Assembly: GCA_031267645.1 (NCBI GenBank)
Contig: JAIRYW010000076.1
Location: 1 to 64,000, forward strand
Origin: Propionibacteriaceae bacterium
GTDB taxonomy: Bacteria; Actinomycetota; Actinomycetes; Propionibacteriales; Propionibacteriaceae
Length of the DNA: 64,000 nucleotides
Direction: 5' to 3'
The notes beneath the pieces were generated by a model that worked only from the letters and a program-made list of their open reading frames with translations, made no database searches and was not told where the DNA came from. The position numbers and the translations under genes were made by a program. Positions 1 through 9,141 of the stretch are shown one piece after another. How positions within the stretch are numbered: position 1 is the first letter of the stretch; every line of letters begins with the position of its first letter.

Positions 1-630
1 GTAGGGGGTCCCGATCCAGCTTTGCGCGGCGGCGACTACCGGGTCCCCGCTGACCGGGGTCCCCGGGCAAGACGCCGCCGTCCCGGCCGGCGACAAGCTG
101 GCCACGGACCGGCCCGGGCTCCCGTCCAGGACCAGGCCGCGTTCCTCGAACCAGAGAGCCGGGTCGGTCGGCACGCCGTCGAGGCGGACCTCGAAATGGA
201 GATGCGGGCCGGTCGAACGGCCCGAGGACCCGACCTGGCCGATCGGATCCCCCGCCGCCACCAGCTGACCCACCGACACGACCGCCGCCGACAGGTGCGC
301 GTACCACGTCGAGACGCCGCCGGAATGCTCGACCACGACGTGCAGGCCGTAGGAGACGGCACCGAGGTCTAGGACCTTCACGATCGTGCCGGCGGCGGCT
401 GCCAACACCGGCGTCCCCGCCGGCGCGGCCAGGTCCTGGCCGGTGTGCCGGTCGACGCCGCCACCGGTCGGGTCCGACCGCAGGCCGAACCCGGACGTCA
501 ACGTGTGCGCCACCGGCAACGGCACCACCATCCCCCCGTCGCATCCTGCCGCCGCGGCCGCGCCGCCGGACCCGAACAGAGCCAACGCGGCCACCAACGC
601 GACGATCACGCCTATCACCGCCTTCGTCAC
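1..630 (-). CDS. VirB1-like cell-wall hydrolase, M23 peptidase plus start of NlpC/P60 domain (3' end outside window)
   Basis: This would open the peptidoglycan layer for the conjugation channel. The reading frame is open to the left edge. It starts at GTG 630-628, which overlaps the TGA of the coupling-protein gene (GTGA). The N-terminus is a hydrophobic export segment (about residues 4-26). A LytM/M23 zinc peptidase domain follows with the motifs RHTGQDL and GPHLHFEVR, which carry the expected His/Asp and HxH ligands. After a linker, the last visible residues AAQSWIGTPY match the start of an NlpC/P60 (C40) domain; its catalytic Cys lies beyond the edge. This two-domain layout is typical of T4SS loci in Gram-positive bacteria. 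Confidence 0.85.
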   Translation of the reverse strand, partial: MTKAVIGVIVALVAALALFGSGGAAAAAGCDGGMVVPLPVAHTLTSGFGLRSDPTGGGVDRHTGQDLAAPAGTPVLAAAAGTIVKVLDLGAVSYGLHVVVEHSGGVSTWYAHLSAAVVSVGQLVAAGDPIGQVGSSGRSTGPHLHFEVRLDGVPTDPALWFEERGLVLDGSPGRSVASLSPAGTAASCPGTPVSGDPVVAAAQSWIGTPY

Positions 631-2294
631 GGCCGACCCCGCCCCCTCCGCGTCTTCCGAGTCTTCTTCGGCGCCCCGTACAGGCCGTCGAATAACGCCG
701 CCGCGTCGGGCGCGATCCTCTTCCGGAGGCCCGGGTCCTCCCACCAGGCCGGCAACGCGACCCGCATGGCCGGGTGCTCGCCCGACACGACGATGGCCTG
801 ACCCCTCGGCGTCGCCCGGATGTAGTCGGGCGGCGCGACGTCCTCCAGGCGCTCCGCGACCGAACCGGACCGGCCCGAGGACCGGCTCCAAGACCTCTGC
901 TCCGACCAGCGGGCGTCTTGCCCGACCATGGCCGACACCGCCCGCAGCGTCGACTGGTCGTTGATCCCCGGCAGGAACATCTGACACCAATGATTGGACT
1001 GGACGACGGTCGCCAAGGCGGGCCCGTAGAGGGCTACCATCTGCGCCAAGTCCTGCCAGACGGTCTCCACGATGACGCCCTCGGCCGCCGCTTTCGACAC
1101 CACCCGGCCCAGGTCCTGGATCGCCGCGATGTTCCCGGCCTCGTCCAGGCTCAACAGCAGCGGCGGGTCCAAAGGCCGCCCCATGCCCTGCTGGGCCTTG
1201 GCCTCGATCCGGCGCAACAAAGCGTTCAGGAGCGTCTCGAAAACCGGCCGGAACGCCTCCTGGTCCGCCGCCGGCGCCACCACGAACAAGCTGTCCGAGC
1301 CGCCGTCGAGCAGCTGCTCGACGTCCAACACCGGACGGTCGGGATCCTTCGCCCGCACGTCGACCGACGCGGCGATCTCCGCCCGACCCCAAGCCTCCAA
1401 GATCGGCTTCGCCGTCAACCGCACCGACGACTTGTTCCGTTCCTCCGATCCCTTGAAACCCCGCCAGTCCGTCAACGCGGCCCGGTCCCACGGGCGGGCC
1501 CCGGGTTGGTCGAGCGCCCTCACCAGGATGTCCTCGACCTCCGCCTCGGCCGCCGGGTCCAACACCCACTGGGCGGCCTCCGTGATCGCGGTCCCCGTCA
1601 CAGCGGCCGCGAACAAGACCGGGCCGACGACCATCCGTCCCATGGCGTCCCAGAAGTCCCGGCCCGCCATCTGCTGGCCGGAAGTCTTAGCCGACTTGCA
1701 CAGGTCCGCGGCCGCCCGGGCGGCCGCCGCGTAACAATCGACGCCCAGCAGCGGCGACCAACGGACCCGACGGACCGATGACGCCAACCCGGGGCTCGCC
1801 GCTATCTGGTCGGTCGGGTCGAACACCCACACCCGGCCTTTGGCGGCCCGCGCCCGCCACGTCAACGCCAACACGTCCGGTTTCACGCTGACCGAGATGA
1901 CCGGCCCGTCGTGCTCGATGATGTCCGGGACCACGACCCGGTGCGTCTTCCCCGAGCCCGACGGCGCGCAGACCATCTTCGACCGGAACGCCCGCGCCCG
2001 CAACAAGACCGGCCTCCGGCCGCCGTCGAGCAACAACCCGATCCGCAGCCGTGTCGAATCGCCCGCCGCCGACACCAATTCGGCCACGTCCCGCCGCGAC
2101 GCCCACCGGCGCGACGACCGCCGCCACTCGTCCAAACCACCCGACCCGCCCGACATTCCGGGAGAATAATGGTCTCCGGCGGGTCGGCCAGAACGGCGGA
2201 ACGCCGCCAACAGGACGATCAGCGCGACCCCCAACACGGCCACCGCGACCAGCGGTACCACCGGCCCGGACGCCGGCGACCAGTCACCGAACAT
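627..2294 (-). CDS. VirD4/TraG-like type IV coupling protein
   Basis: This ATPase would bring the relaxase-DNA complex to the transfer channel. The 555-residue product has one N-terminal membrane helix (about residues 10-31), Walker A in APSGSGKTH (about 110-118) and Walker B in LLLSLDEAGN (about 355-364). The middle and C-terminal parts resemble the TraG/VirD4 nucleotide-binding region, including a PGINDQST segment. The start overlaps the end of the upstream ATPase gene by 11 bases, and the stop overlaps the hydrolase start, which implies translational coupling. A TATTC-N5-GAATA-like site lies inside the 5' part. The length is normal for the family. Confidence 0.9.
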   Translation of the reverse strand: MFGDWSPASGPVVPLVAVAVLGVALIVLLAAFRRSGRPAGDHYSPGMSGGSGGLDEWRRSSRRWASRRDVAELVSAAGDSTRLRIGLLLDGGRRPVLLRARAFRSKMVCAPSGSGKTHRVVVPDIIEHDGPVISVSVKPDVLALTWRARAAKGRVWVFDPTDQIAASPGLASSVRRVRWSPLLGVDCYAAAARAAADLCKSAKTSGQQMAGRDFWDAMGRMVVGPVLFAAAVTGTAITEAAQWVLDPAAEAEVEDILVRALDQPGARPWDRAALTDWRGFKGSEERNKSSVRLTAKPILEAWGRAEIAASVDVRAKDPDRPVLDVEQLLDGGSDSLFVVAPAADQEAFRPVFETLLNALLRRIEAKAQQGMGRPLDPPLLLSLDEAGNIAAIQDLGRVVSKAAAEGVIVETVWQDLAQMVALYGPALATVVQSNHWCQMFLPGINDQSTLRAVSAMVGQDARWSEQRSWSRSSGRSGSVAERLEDVAPPDYIRATPRGQAIVVSGEHPAMRVALPAWWEDPGLRKRIAPDAAALFDGLYGAPKKTRKTRRGRGRP

Positions 2295-3741
2295 GAGACG
2301 CCTCCTCCCCGGTCAGCCGGGGAGCCGGCTCCCCGGGAGCCAACATGCCCGCGTCGGTGTCGGTCACCCACTCGTCCAACCCGGTCCGGATCTGCTGGAC
2401 GACCTCCGGAGGTCGGCGGCCGACCAGCAGCAGATGAGTGCCCTGGTGCAACGTCGTGACGACGCCGGCCAACGCCTCGTCCAGACCGAACAACTCGACG
2501 CACTGGACAGCGTCGTCCGTCTTGTCCTGCAGGAAAACGTGTTGGACCTCGGTCTCCCGCACCAAAGCCCACAAGTCGGAGTCCGGCCTCAAATCGGACA
2601 GATGGTGCAAAACCGTCACCACCGCCGTGCCGGACGCCCGTCCGCGTTTCGCGACGGCCCGGAACACCCCGGCGACGCCGTCCAGCCGGTCGACCGCGTA
2701 GGCCTCTTCCAGGATGATGATCTTCGGGCCCGGGACCAAAGTCCACCGGGCCTGGATGAACGCCCCTACCAGCGCCATCATCATGCCCAGGGCCGGGGAG
2801 TCGTCCGGCATCCCGGACGTGTCGATGACGAGGAAAGACGCGGTCAGGTCCAAAGCGGACCCGTCCGGACCACTCGTCACGCCGTCGATCAACCCCGACA
2901 GGTCGCCCGTCGTGAACCGCTCCAAACCGAGCGCGACCGGCAGGCCCCAACGCGTCAACGTCTCGACCGTGACGACGCCGCGGGCCGCCAACACCGGCGT
3001 CCCGTCCGCGCCGACCGGCCCCGGCACGCCGGACACGGCCGGCGAGAACAAAGCGTCGACCACGTCGCGCAACACCGGGACCCGGCCCTCGGCCCGCGCC
3101 CGGGCCAACGCCGCCCGATGGGCCTGCCGCAGAGCGAACGCCGGAGCCGCGTCCGGGCCGTCCCGCAAAGGACCCCCGCACGCCACCTCCGCCGCCATCA
3201 ACAGCAACTCGTCCTGACCCACCGTCGAATCCTCCGACCCGACCGGCGCGATCACCGGATCGAGGACGTTGATCACCGCCCCGAGGCCCGGCCGACGGTC
3301 CAACGGCACCCGCTGTCCGCCCGCGACCTCCACCGCCCGGCCGTACTCGCCCTCGTCGCCACCGGCCTGATGTTGCCTCTTCTTGTCGAACACCAACACC
3401 CTGGCGCCCGAATCCAAAGCCCGCAGCACATACGTCGTCTTGACCCAACTAGATTTTCCCGACCCGTAACCGCCCAGAACGATGGCGTTAGGAGCCGCAA
3501 CTATTCCGCGGGAATAGAAGCCGTGCAAAGACAGCCAACCGGCCTCGTCGGTCGTCAGCGACAGGTGCGTCGGCGGGCCCAGGACCGGGTTGGCGCCCGA
3601 AACACGACCCGGGTTCAGACACTCGGCCTGCCGCGTCGACGTGAACGGCCCCTGGTCGCCGAGTTGGACCAGGCCGAAGCGGTCCACCAGACGGCGGGCG
3701 AACCAGCCCACCGGGCCCGGGCCTTGTCGCCGGCGCATCAC
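2284..3741 (-). CDS. VirB4-like conjugation ATPase
   Basis: A 485-residue ATPase with Walker A GGYGSGKSS (about residues 90-98) and Walker B KIIILEEAYAV (about 320-330). A later VLHHLSDLRPDSD segment resembles the sensor region of VirB4/TraU-type motors, which power assembly of the T4SS and substrate movement. It has no membrane helix. In actinobacterial elements this ATPase is regularly found beside an SCO6880-family gene, as here. The GTG start (3741-3739) overlaps the TGA of that gene; an ATG follows as the second codon. A perfect 17-bp palindrome lies in the 5' coding part at 3501-3517. Confidence 0.87.
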   Translation of the reverse strand: MMRRRQGPGPVGWFARRLVDRFGLVQLGDQGPFTSTRQAECLNPGRVSGANPVLGPPTHLSLTTDEAGWLSLHGFYSRGIVAAPNAIVLGGYGSGKSSWVKTTYVLRALDSGARVLVFDKKRQHQAGGDEGEYGRAVEVAGGQRVPLDRRPGLGAVINVLDPVIAPVGSEDSTVGQDELLLMAAEVACGGPLRDGPDAAPAFALRQAHRAALARARAEGRVPVLRDVVDALFSPAVSGVPGPVGADGTPVLAARGVVTVETLTRWGLPVALGLERFTTGDLSGLIDGVTSGPDGSALDLTASFLVIDTSGMPDDSPALGMMMALVGAFIQARWTLVPGPKIIILEEAYAVDRLDGVAGVFRAVAKRGRASGTAVVTVLHHLSDLRPDSDLWALVRETEVQHVFLQDKTDDAVQCVELFGLDEALAGVVTTLHQGTHLLLVGRRPPEVVQQIRTGLDEWVTDTDAGMLAPGEPAPRLTGEEASHVR

Positions 3742-5225
3742 AGGCCCCTCACACCCAGGCCGAGCGGCAGACAGGCCGCCACGGCCCGGCCCTGGTCACC
3801 GACCCGCCAATCCAGCCCCCAGAACCCCAGTTCGTGGAACCGGGTCTCGACCGCCGCCCGCGCCTCCCGGATCCCGGACGCCGACCCGGCCGACACCATC
3901 ACCCGCAACACCGGTAACACGCCCGCCGCGCCGAACTCGGTGAGGTCCTGCAACAGCCAGGCGCCGAGGTCCTCATGCCGCTCGTCGACGCCGGTCGACA
4001 CCTGGCCCTTCGACTGCGCGCTGATCCGGTTCGCCGTCGCCAACGCCGACGCGCCCCGGGCCCGTTCGATCGCCCGGCCCCGTTCGACCAGCGGGAACTG
4101 CGCCACCACCGTCCGCACCGGCGCGGCCGGCAGACCAGTCACCAGCCGGTCCAACACGTCCGCCCCGACCGGCTCCGCCGGCCAACCGTCCGGATCGACC
4201 GTCACCACCGAATGCCACCAGGAGACCCCGTCCGGGCCGTCCGCCACCAAAGCCCGGCCGTCCCCCGACAGCCGGAACGCCGGCGCCGGCAAACCTGGGC
4301 CCTCGACCACACGGTCTATCCCCGTCGACGGCGTGAACGAATGGGCCACCACCGCCCGCAACAAACCCCGGGTCAACCCCCACGCCGGAGCCAAACCGGC
4401 GTCCTTGGCCCGGCGGGCGACCTCGCCCGCCGTCACCCGGGCCTGTTCCAACACCGACTCGCGGTCCGCTCCGCCGAGATCCGACCTGGCCCTCTCCGCC
4501 AACGACCCGACCGGCATCCGCGCCACCAAGAAAGAACGATGCCCGGACGCCAGCCCCGTCACCAACCCGGCCGCCTCGGCCAACGACCCCCCGGACCGCG
4601 ACGCCGGCCCCTCGGCCGCCCAAGCCTCGAAACCGTCCGTCGACGCCGGGAAGACCCGGGTGATCAAATCGACCTGGTCGACCGGGATCCCCGGATCAGC
4701 CAAACCGGTCAAGAACTGTCCGAACGCCGCCGCCGCCCGCTCCTCGACGGCCGGAGGCGCGATCCCCCGGGTCACGCCCTCCAAACCGATCACCGCCGTC
4801 ATCGCCGGCCCGTCGCCGACCAGACGCCGGAACCCGGACCGCCGCCGCGCCGGATGCGACACCACCGCCAACGCCGGCTGGCCCTCCCGGACGGCCACCC
4901 CGAACACACGCGGCCGCCCGAACGCAGCCGGCGTCCCCCCGCCGCCGCCGTGACCGTTGAACCCGGCCCGGTCGACCAGCCACCTGGCCGTCGCCCGCGT
5001 CAACCGGCCCCGGGCGCCCGCCCAGCCAGCCGCCTTCGCCACACCGAAACCCGCGACGGCGACCAAAACCACCACCAGCGGGGCCACCGGATGACCGACC
5101 ACGACCAAAGCCACCAACGCCACGCCGACGGTCCCGCCCGCGAACAACAACGTCGCCAACATCCCCGACACACCCCAGAAACCACCCGGCCGCAAGCCCC
5201 CGCCGAGGAAGAACCGCCTGGTCAC
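3738..5225 (-). CDS. SCO6880-family T4SS protein
   Basis: A 495-residue protein with two close membrane helices near the N-terminus (about residues 20-40 and 44-70), followed by a long soluble region with no Walker motifs. This fits the SCO6880 family, which stands in for VirB3 plus the N-terminal part of VirB4 in actinobacterial conjugation systems. That assignment rests on length, topology and its position between the VirB4-like ATPase and the TrbL-like channel. The GTG start (5225-5223) overlaps the stop of the TrbL gene (GTGA), so the two are probably co-translated. Confidence 0.8.
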   Translation of the reverse strand: MTRRFFLGGGLRPGGFWGVSGMLATLLFAGGTVGVALVALVVVGHPVAPLVVVLVAVAGFGVAKAAGWAGARGRLTRATARWLVDRAGFNGHGGGGGTPAAFGRPRVFGVAVREGQPALAVVSHPARRRSGFRRLVGDGPAMTAVIGLEGVTRGIAPPAVEERAAAAFGQFLTGLADPGIPVDQVDLITRVFPASTDGFEAWAAEGPASRSGGSLAEAAGLVTGLASGHRSFLVARMPVGSLAERARSDLGGADRESVLEQARVTAGEVARRAKDAGLAPAWGLTRGLLRAVVAHSFTPSTGIDRVVEGPGLPAPAFRLSGDGRALVADGPDGVSWWHSVVTVDPDGWPAEPVGADVLDRLVTGLPAAPVRTVVAQFPLVERGRAIERARGASALATANRISAQSKGQVSTGVDERHEDLGAWLLQDLTEFGAAGVLPVLRVMVSAGSASGIREARAAVETRFHELGFWGLDWRVGDQGRAVAACLPLGLGVRGL

Positions 5226-6763
5226 GGCGCGCCGCCCGTCCCCGCCGGCCGAGCCGCCGACGACGGACCAGGAGCCGCCCGACGAGGCGCCGGAGCCGGC
5301 GCCTGAAGCGGAGGAGGAGGCGGAGCGGGCTGGCCGGCCGGACCCGGCTGGCCCGGCGGCGGCGTCCGAGGCCGAGGAGCCGGCGCCTGAGCCGGTCGAC
5401 CGGACCCGGACGGCCGGCCCGGCCGCCTAGGCTGAGGCGCCGACGGGAACCACGCCATCCGCCCCCGCCCCGACCCAGGCTGAGCGCCGCCGGCCCCGGC
5501 CCCGGCCGTGGCCGCCGAACGGGCGGCCGTCGCACCGGAACGGACCGCGCCCGCGCCCATCGACACGCCCGTCCGGGCCGCCACAGACGCGCCCCGCGTC
5601 AAAACCGACTGGCCCGGCCTGGCCCAGAACGCGTCAACCCCAGAACCCACCAGGGGCCCCAACACCTTGCCCGCCAACACCGGCACAGCCGTCACCGTCG
5701 CCAAAAACACGAGCTGACACACCAACACGTTCAACCAGCCGCCTCCCTGAAGGAACCCCTGATCGACCGGACCGGACACCGCGTCGCCCACCACCGTCGT
5801 GCCGACCCAGAAAACGAACCAGACAGCGGGCTTCAAAAACACGACCGCCGCGACGCCGCCGATCAGAGTCGACACCAACCCCCGGAACTTAGGCATCACC
5901 GACAACGCCAACCCCAACGGCAGAAGACACGTCAACACCGGCAGCGCGAACGACGCCAAAGTCAACTCCAAGATCAACAAGACGCCGAAAACCAACGCGG
6001 CGACCGCCGTCACCAGCATCACCAAACCGGCCCCAGGAGAGAAGACCGCCCTCAAGATCCCCAAAAACGGGTGCGCCCTCAGATTCCCCAACGACAACCC
6101 GATCGTGTCCAAGACGACGTCCAGGAAACTCCCGCCGGCCTCCCGCGCCAAATTGTCGCCCAACGCCGACGCGCCCGCCGACGCCATCACCACCACCGCC
6201 GGGACCACCATCGCGACCGGCACGAACACCGCCGCCCGCACCCCGGCCGCCCGCATCATCTGGATAGCGCCCACGTCCGAACCGTCCGACGACTTCGCCG
6301 TCACGAACAACAACCCGAAAACCAAGATGATGAAACCCGCGCCGAACGCCACCTGGTAAGGCCGCAACCAACCCGGCGCCCGGTCCGACGACTCCAACTG
6401 CCCCTCCAACCGGGACGACACCCAACCCAAACCCCGCAACACCTCGACCAGCCAACCATCCAAAACCGACGTCGGCCTATAGGTGTCCCAGAACGGGTCC
6501 TCCCACTCCTTACCGGCCGGATCCTTCACGACCCCGCCCGCGTCGACCGGCCCCTCATAATCCGGGTCGACCGACTCCGGGTCGAGCTCCGCCGGAGGAC
6601 ACTCCACCGGAGACCCCAAAGCAGCCCACCACGGACTGCCAGAGCAGTCGCCGCCCTTCTGAGAGACCTCGTCGTCCGCCCACGCCAACGGGCCGACCAC
6701 CGACAAACCAGCCGCCACCGCCAACATCAAGACGACGAGCCGCGCCCTCCGACGCCCGGACAC
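5222..6763 (-). CDS. TrbL/VirB6-like conjugation channel protein
   Basis: A polytopic membrane protein with a cleavable N-terminal segment (RARLVVLMLAVAAGLS...AWADD), a periplasmic-type region of about 130 residues, then six or so helices. The tail is about 130 residues long and rich in Pro, Gly and Ala and is probably disordered. This is the usual plan of TrbL/VirB6 inner-membrane channel subunits. The frame stays open to 6826, but GTG 6763-6761 is the better start: AGGAG sits seven bases upstream and the preceding gene stops at 6765. The Pro-rich tail is longer than in many relatives. Confidence 0.82.
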   Translation of the reverse strand: MSGRRRARLVVLMLAVAAGLSVVGPLAWADDEVSQKGGDCSGSPWWAALGSPVECPPAELDPESVDPDYEGPVDAGGVVKDPAGKEWEDPFWDTYRPTSVLDGWLVEVLRGLGWVSSRLEGQLESSDRAPGWLRPYQVAFGAGFIILVFGLLFVTAKSSDGSDVGAIQMMRAAGVRAAVFVPVAMVVPAVVVMASAGASALGDNLAREAGGSFLDVVLDTIGLSLGNLRAHPFLGILRAVFSPGAGLVMLVTAVAALVFGVLLILELTLASFALPVLTCLLPLGLALSVMPKFRGLVSTLIGGVAAVVFLKPAVWFVFWVGTTVVGDAVSGPVDQGFLQGGGWLNVLVCQLVFLATVTAVPVLAGKVLGPLVGSGVDAFWARPGQSVLTRGASVAARTGVSMGAGAVRSGATAARSAATAGAGAGGAQPGSGRGRMAWFPSAPQPRRPGRPSGSGRPAQAPAPRPRTPPPGQPGPAGQPAPPPPPLQAPAPAPRRAAPGPSSAARPAGTGGAP

Positions 6764-6764
6764 C

Positions 6765-7745
6765 TCAAAGCTCCTGCGCCAACGGGACACCAGGACGACG
6801 TGCCTCCACACCGTCGAACGGCACACACCAACCAGGCCCCATCGCCGACAACAACACCGCCCGCCGCTCGAACGACTGATTCACGAACTGGCGCCCGCCG
6901 GGCGGCTCCGGCACAGACGAGTCGAACGACACCGCAGCCCGCCAACGACCCTCGCCCCAACTCCACTCCACCGACACCGACCAGAGCACGAACGCGACCC
7001 GCACCCCCGACACGTCCGCATCCGAACCCGGCCCCACCACATACGGACCCCACCAATCCAAACGGACCCGCGTCAAACCGTTGACCGGATCCCGGTCCAC
7101 ATGCCAAATCCTGTACGCGCCATAAACCAAATGAGTCTCCGCGAACGCCACAGAGTTCGGAATCACCGCCCCACTCGCGTCGACCGACCGACCCGACCCG
7201 TCGACGCCGAACCGCCGCGCCCAACCCGCCGCCGAACCGTCCTCCTCCACATCCAGAATCCGCCCAGACAAAACCGCCCGCGTCTCATCCCTGAAGAAAT
7301 CAAGCGACAACCAGTAGCCGACGGCGTTCGCCGACGCGGCCACCGCGCCCTCCAACGTCCGAGGAAACGCCACACCCCAACCCAGAACAGTCTCCGTCGC
7401 CACGCCCTCGATCCGCGACGCGCACCGAGCCAACCCCGGCGCCGCCTCCCCCACAACCTCGTCAGACGACGACCCAGCCCACCAATCCGCCAACACCCGC
7501 TCCCACGACCCAGCCGAATATTCCGCCGGAATAACCGACCCCGACGACACAGGCCCAGCCGCCGGCGTGGACGAACCCGGGCCTGGTGTCGGCACATCAC
7601 TCCCGGACATCGACGCACGCACGCCGACCACGCCCAAAACCACCACCACGACCAAACCGGCCACCAAACCGACCCAAGCCCAAGACGACCGACGACGGCG
7701 ACGCTCGTCGAACAGGACCTCGTCCTCCTCCACCACCGGAGCCAC
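6765..7745 (-). CDS. TcpC/VirB8-like conjugal transfer protein
   Basis: A bitopic protein. An acidic start (VAPVVEEDEVLFDE) is followed by a basic stretch RRRRRSSW, one membrane helix of about 22 residues (AWVGLVAGLVVVVVLGVVG), a Ser/Pro/Gly linker, and an extracytoplasmic domain of about 240 residues. That topology, size and gene position fit the TcpC/VirB8 group that forms the T4SS core, although I see no diagnostic motif. The frame extends to a TTG at 7778, but GTG 7745-7743 has GGGGAG six bases upstream and lies just after the previous stop. A TATTC-N5-GAATA palindrome lies within it at 7519-7533. Confidence 0.72.
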   Translation of the reverse strand: MAPVVEEDEVLFDERRRRRSSWAWVGLVAGLVVVVVLGVVGVRASMSGSDVPTPGPGSSTPAAGPVSSGSVIPAEYSAGSWERVLADWWAGSSSDEVVGEAAPGLARCASRIEGVATETVLGWGVAFPRTLEGAVAASANAVGYWLSLDFFRDETRAVLSGRILDVEEDGSAAGWARRFGVDGSGRSVDASGAVIPNSVAFAETHLVYGAYRIWHVDRDPVNGLTRVRLDWWGPYVVGPGSDADVSGVRVAFVLWSVSVEWSWGEGRWRAAVSFDSSVPEPPGGRQFVNQSFERRAVLLSAMGPGWCVPFDGVEARRPGVPLAQEL

Positions 7746-7747
7746 CG

Positions 7748-8038
7748 TCAACTCCCCGCGAACGACGCCACGACCCAAAAGACCGCGAACACCAACATCA
7801 AACCCACCAACGTCACCAAAGGAATCAAAACGTCCCTAGAGGCCTCCGACATCTCCTCACCCCGGTAATTCCGCCGCGCCGACGCGAACTTGCCCATCCC
7901 TATGACCAATTTCACTACCGCGAACACGATCGCAGCCGCCCAAACCACCCCCAGAAAGAGCGTCACCCAAGGCCCAACGACATCCGTGAACGGCCCGAAA
8001 CTAGGCGCCGTCGGCAACAAATCCCTCAAAAAATCCAT
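7748..8038 (-). CDS. Small two-helix membrane protein of the conjugation operon
   Basis: About 96 residues with two hydrophobic helices (VTLFLGVVWAAAIVFAVVKL and IPLVTLVGLMLVFAVFWVV) joined by a short basic/acidic loop. Size and topology resemble VirB2/TrbC-type pilins or TcpD-like accessory proteins, but there is no decisive motif. ATG 8038-8036 is chosen over the upstream ATG at 8059 because it begins the compact protein MDFLRDLLPTAP and has a G-rich leader. It lies directly upstream of the TcpC-like gene. Confidence 0.65.
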   Translation of the reverse strand: MDFLRDLLPTAPSFGPFTDVVGPWVTLFLGVVWAAAIVFAVVKLVIGMGKFASARRNYRGEEMSEASRDVLIPLVTLVGLMLVFAVFWVVASFAGS

Positions 8039-8124
8039 GACCCTCAACTCTCCCGTCACTACCGGCCGCGTCTTGGAGCGACCGCGAACCCTTTCCTACC
8101 CGCCAGCCCGGACACCGCGCCCGG

Positions 8125-9138
8125 TCACACCGGCCTCGCGATCACCACGACACCAGACGTGTAAACACCCGCGGCGACCCTTCCGGCGCAAGTCACCAAC
8201 GCCAGACGACGATCCCCGCCCGGCCAGAACAGATCCTCATGAAGATCCTCCGCCGCCGTCACCCGCAACTCCGACGCCACCCACTCCGTCAACCGGCCAG
8301 CCTCGTCAGCCGTCACCAACCGCGCTCCCGGCTCGATCTCCGACAAACGCCACAACGCCCCCGGAACACCCGCGACCGCGACATGCCCGGTCACCAGGAC
8401 CGTCCCCACGTCGTCGCCCAACCCGGCCCCACCAGACCAACGGCCGACCCTCGACCCGTCCGCCGGCGGCGTCAAAACCCCATCGACGATCTGAATCCGG
8501 TCGATCGGAGCCGAAACCCCGACCGAAGGAACCCACAGCCACGACGACTCGCCACCCACGGCCAACCCGGCCCCATCGCCGCCATCGACGTCGACCACCG
8601 CCGGATCGACCACCCAACCAGACTCCGGCAACGGCGCCGCCACCGCCGGCGTCCCGCCCACGACACCAGCCAACGACGGAGCCAACCGCGCCAACCACAC
8701 CCCCGACACAGCCAACACCCCCACCACCACGCAAGCCACCACCCGCACGCACCACGCCCCCGGCGACGACCGCTCCCACGCCGAAGCCACATCCTCCGCC
8801 GGCAAACCCCCGGCCACCGGCAAACCGACGACAGGCGACGATGAGACCGACCCGCCGCCCAACCGACCCGAGCTAGCAGAAGCAGCCACAGCCGACGTCG
8901 GCTTACGTTCCACGAACGGCCAACCCCGACCCGCGTCAAAAGCCTCCGCCCACAGCGGCGGATTTTTAAACTCCACGAACGGCCAACCTCGACCGGCCTC
9001 AGGACCCGGCGCCCCCACACCAGGCCCCGAGACCGCCGAGGACCCGATTATTCCCCCGGAATAATCAAGCCAGGCGGAGGGCGCGACCGAGCCGCCCAGC
9101 CCTGAAGCCAGACCCCCGGACACAGCCCCCCGCCTCAT
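8125..9138 (-). CDS. Sortase (class F/E-like) with a membrane anchor; predicted catalytic Arg appears absent
   Basis: A long cytoplasmic N-terminal part precedes one membrane helix (VVACVVVGVLAVSGVWLARL), and a sortase domain occupies the C-terminal 150 residues. The sortase signature is clear: His in GTVLVTGHV and Cys in LALVTCAG. In class F relatives the chain continues to a YRDN-like stretch that supplies the catalytic Arg; here the matching segment reads VYTSGVVVIA, so Thr sits where Arg is expected (aligned from memory). The cytoplasmic part carries GRGWPFVE twice, 28-30 residues apart, encoded by near-identical DNA at about 8910-8938 and 8970-8998. A sortase in a conjugation operon could anchor the neighbouring exported proteins. 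Confidence 0.78.
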   Translation of the reverse strand: MRRGAVSGGLASGLGGSVAPSAWLDYSGGIIGSSAVSGPGVGAPGPEAGRGWPFVEFKNPPLWAEAFDAGRGWPFVERKPTSAVAASASSGRLGGGSVSSSPVVGLPVAGGLPAEDVASAWERSSPGAWCVRVVACVVVGVLAVSGVWLARLAPSLAGVVGGTPAVAAPLPESGWVVDPAVVDVDGGDGAGLAVGGESSWLWVPSVGVSAPIDRIQIVDGVLTPPADGSRVGRWSGGAGLGDDVGTVLVTGHVAVAGVPGALWRLSEIEPGARLVTADEAGRLTEWVASELRVTAAEDLHEDLFWPGGDRRLALVTCAGRVAAGVYTSGVVVIARPV

Positions 9139-9141
9139 GAC

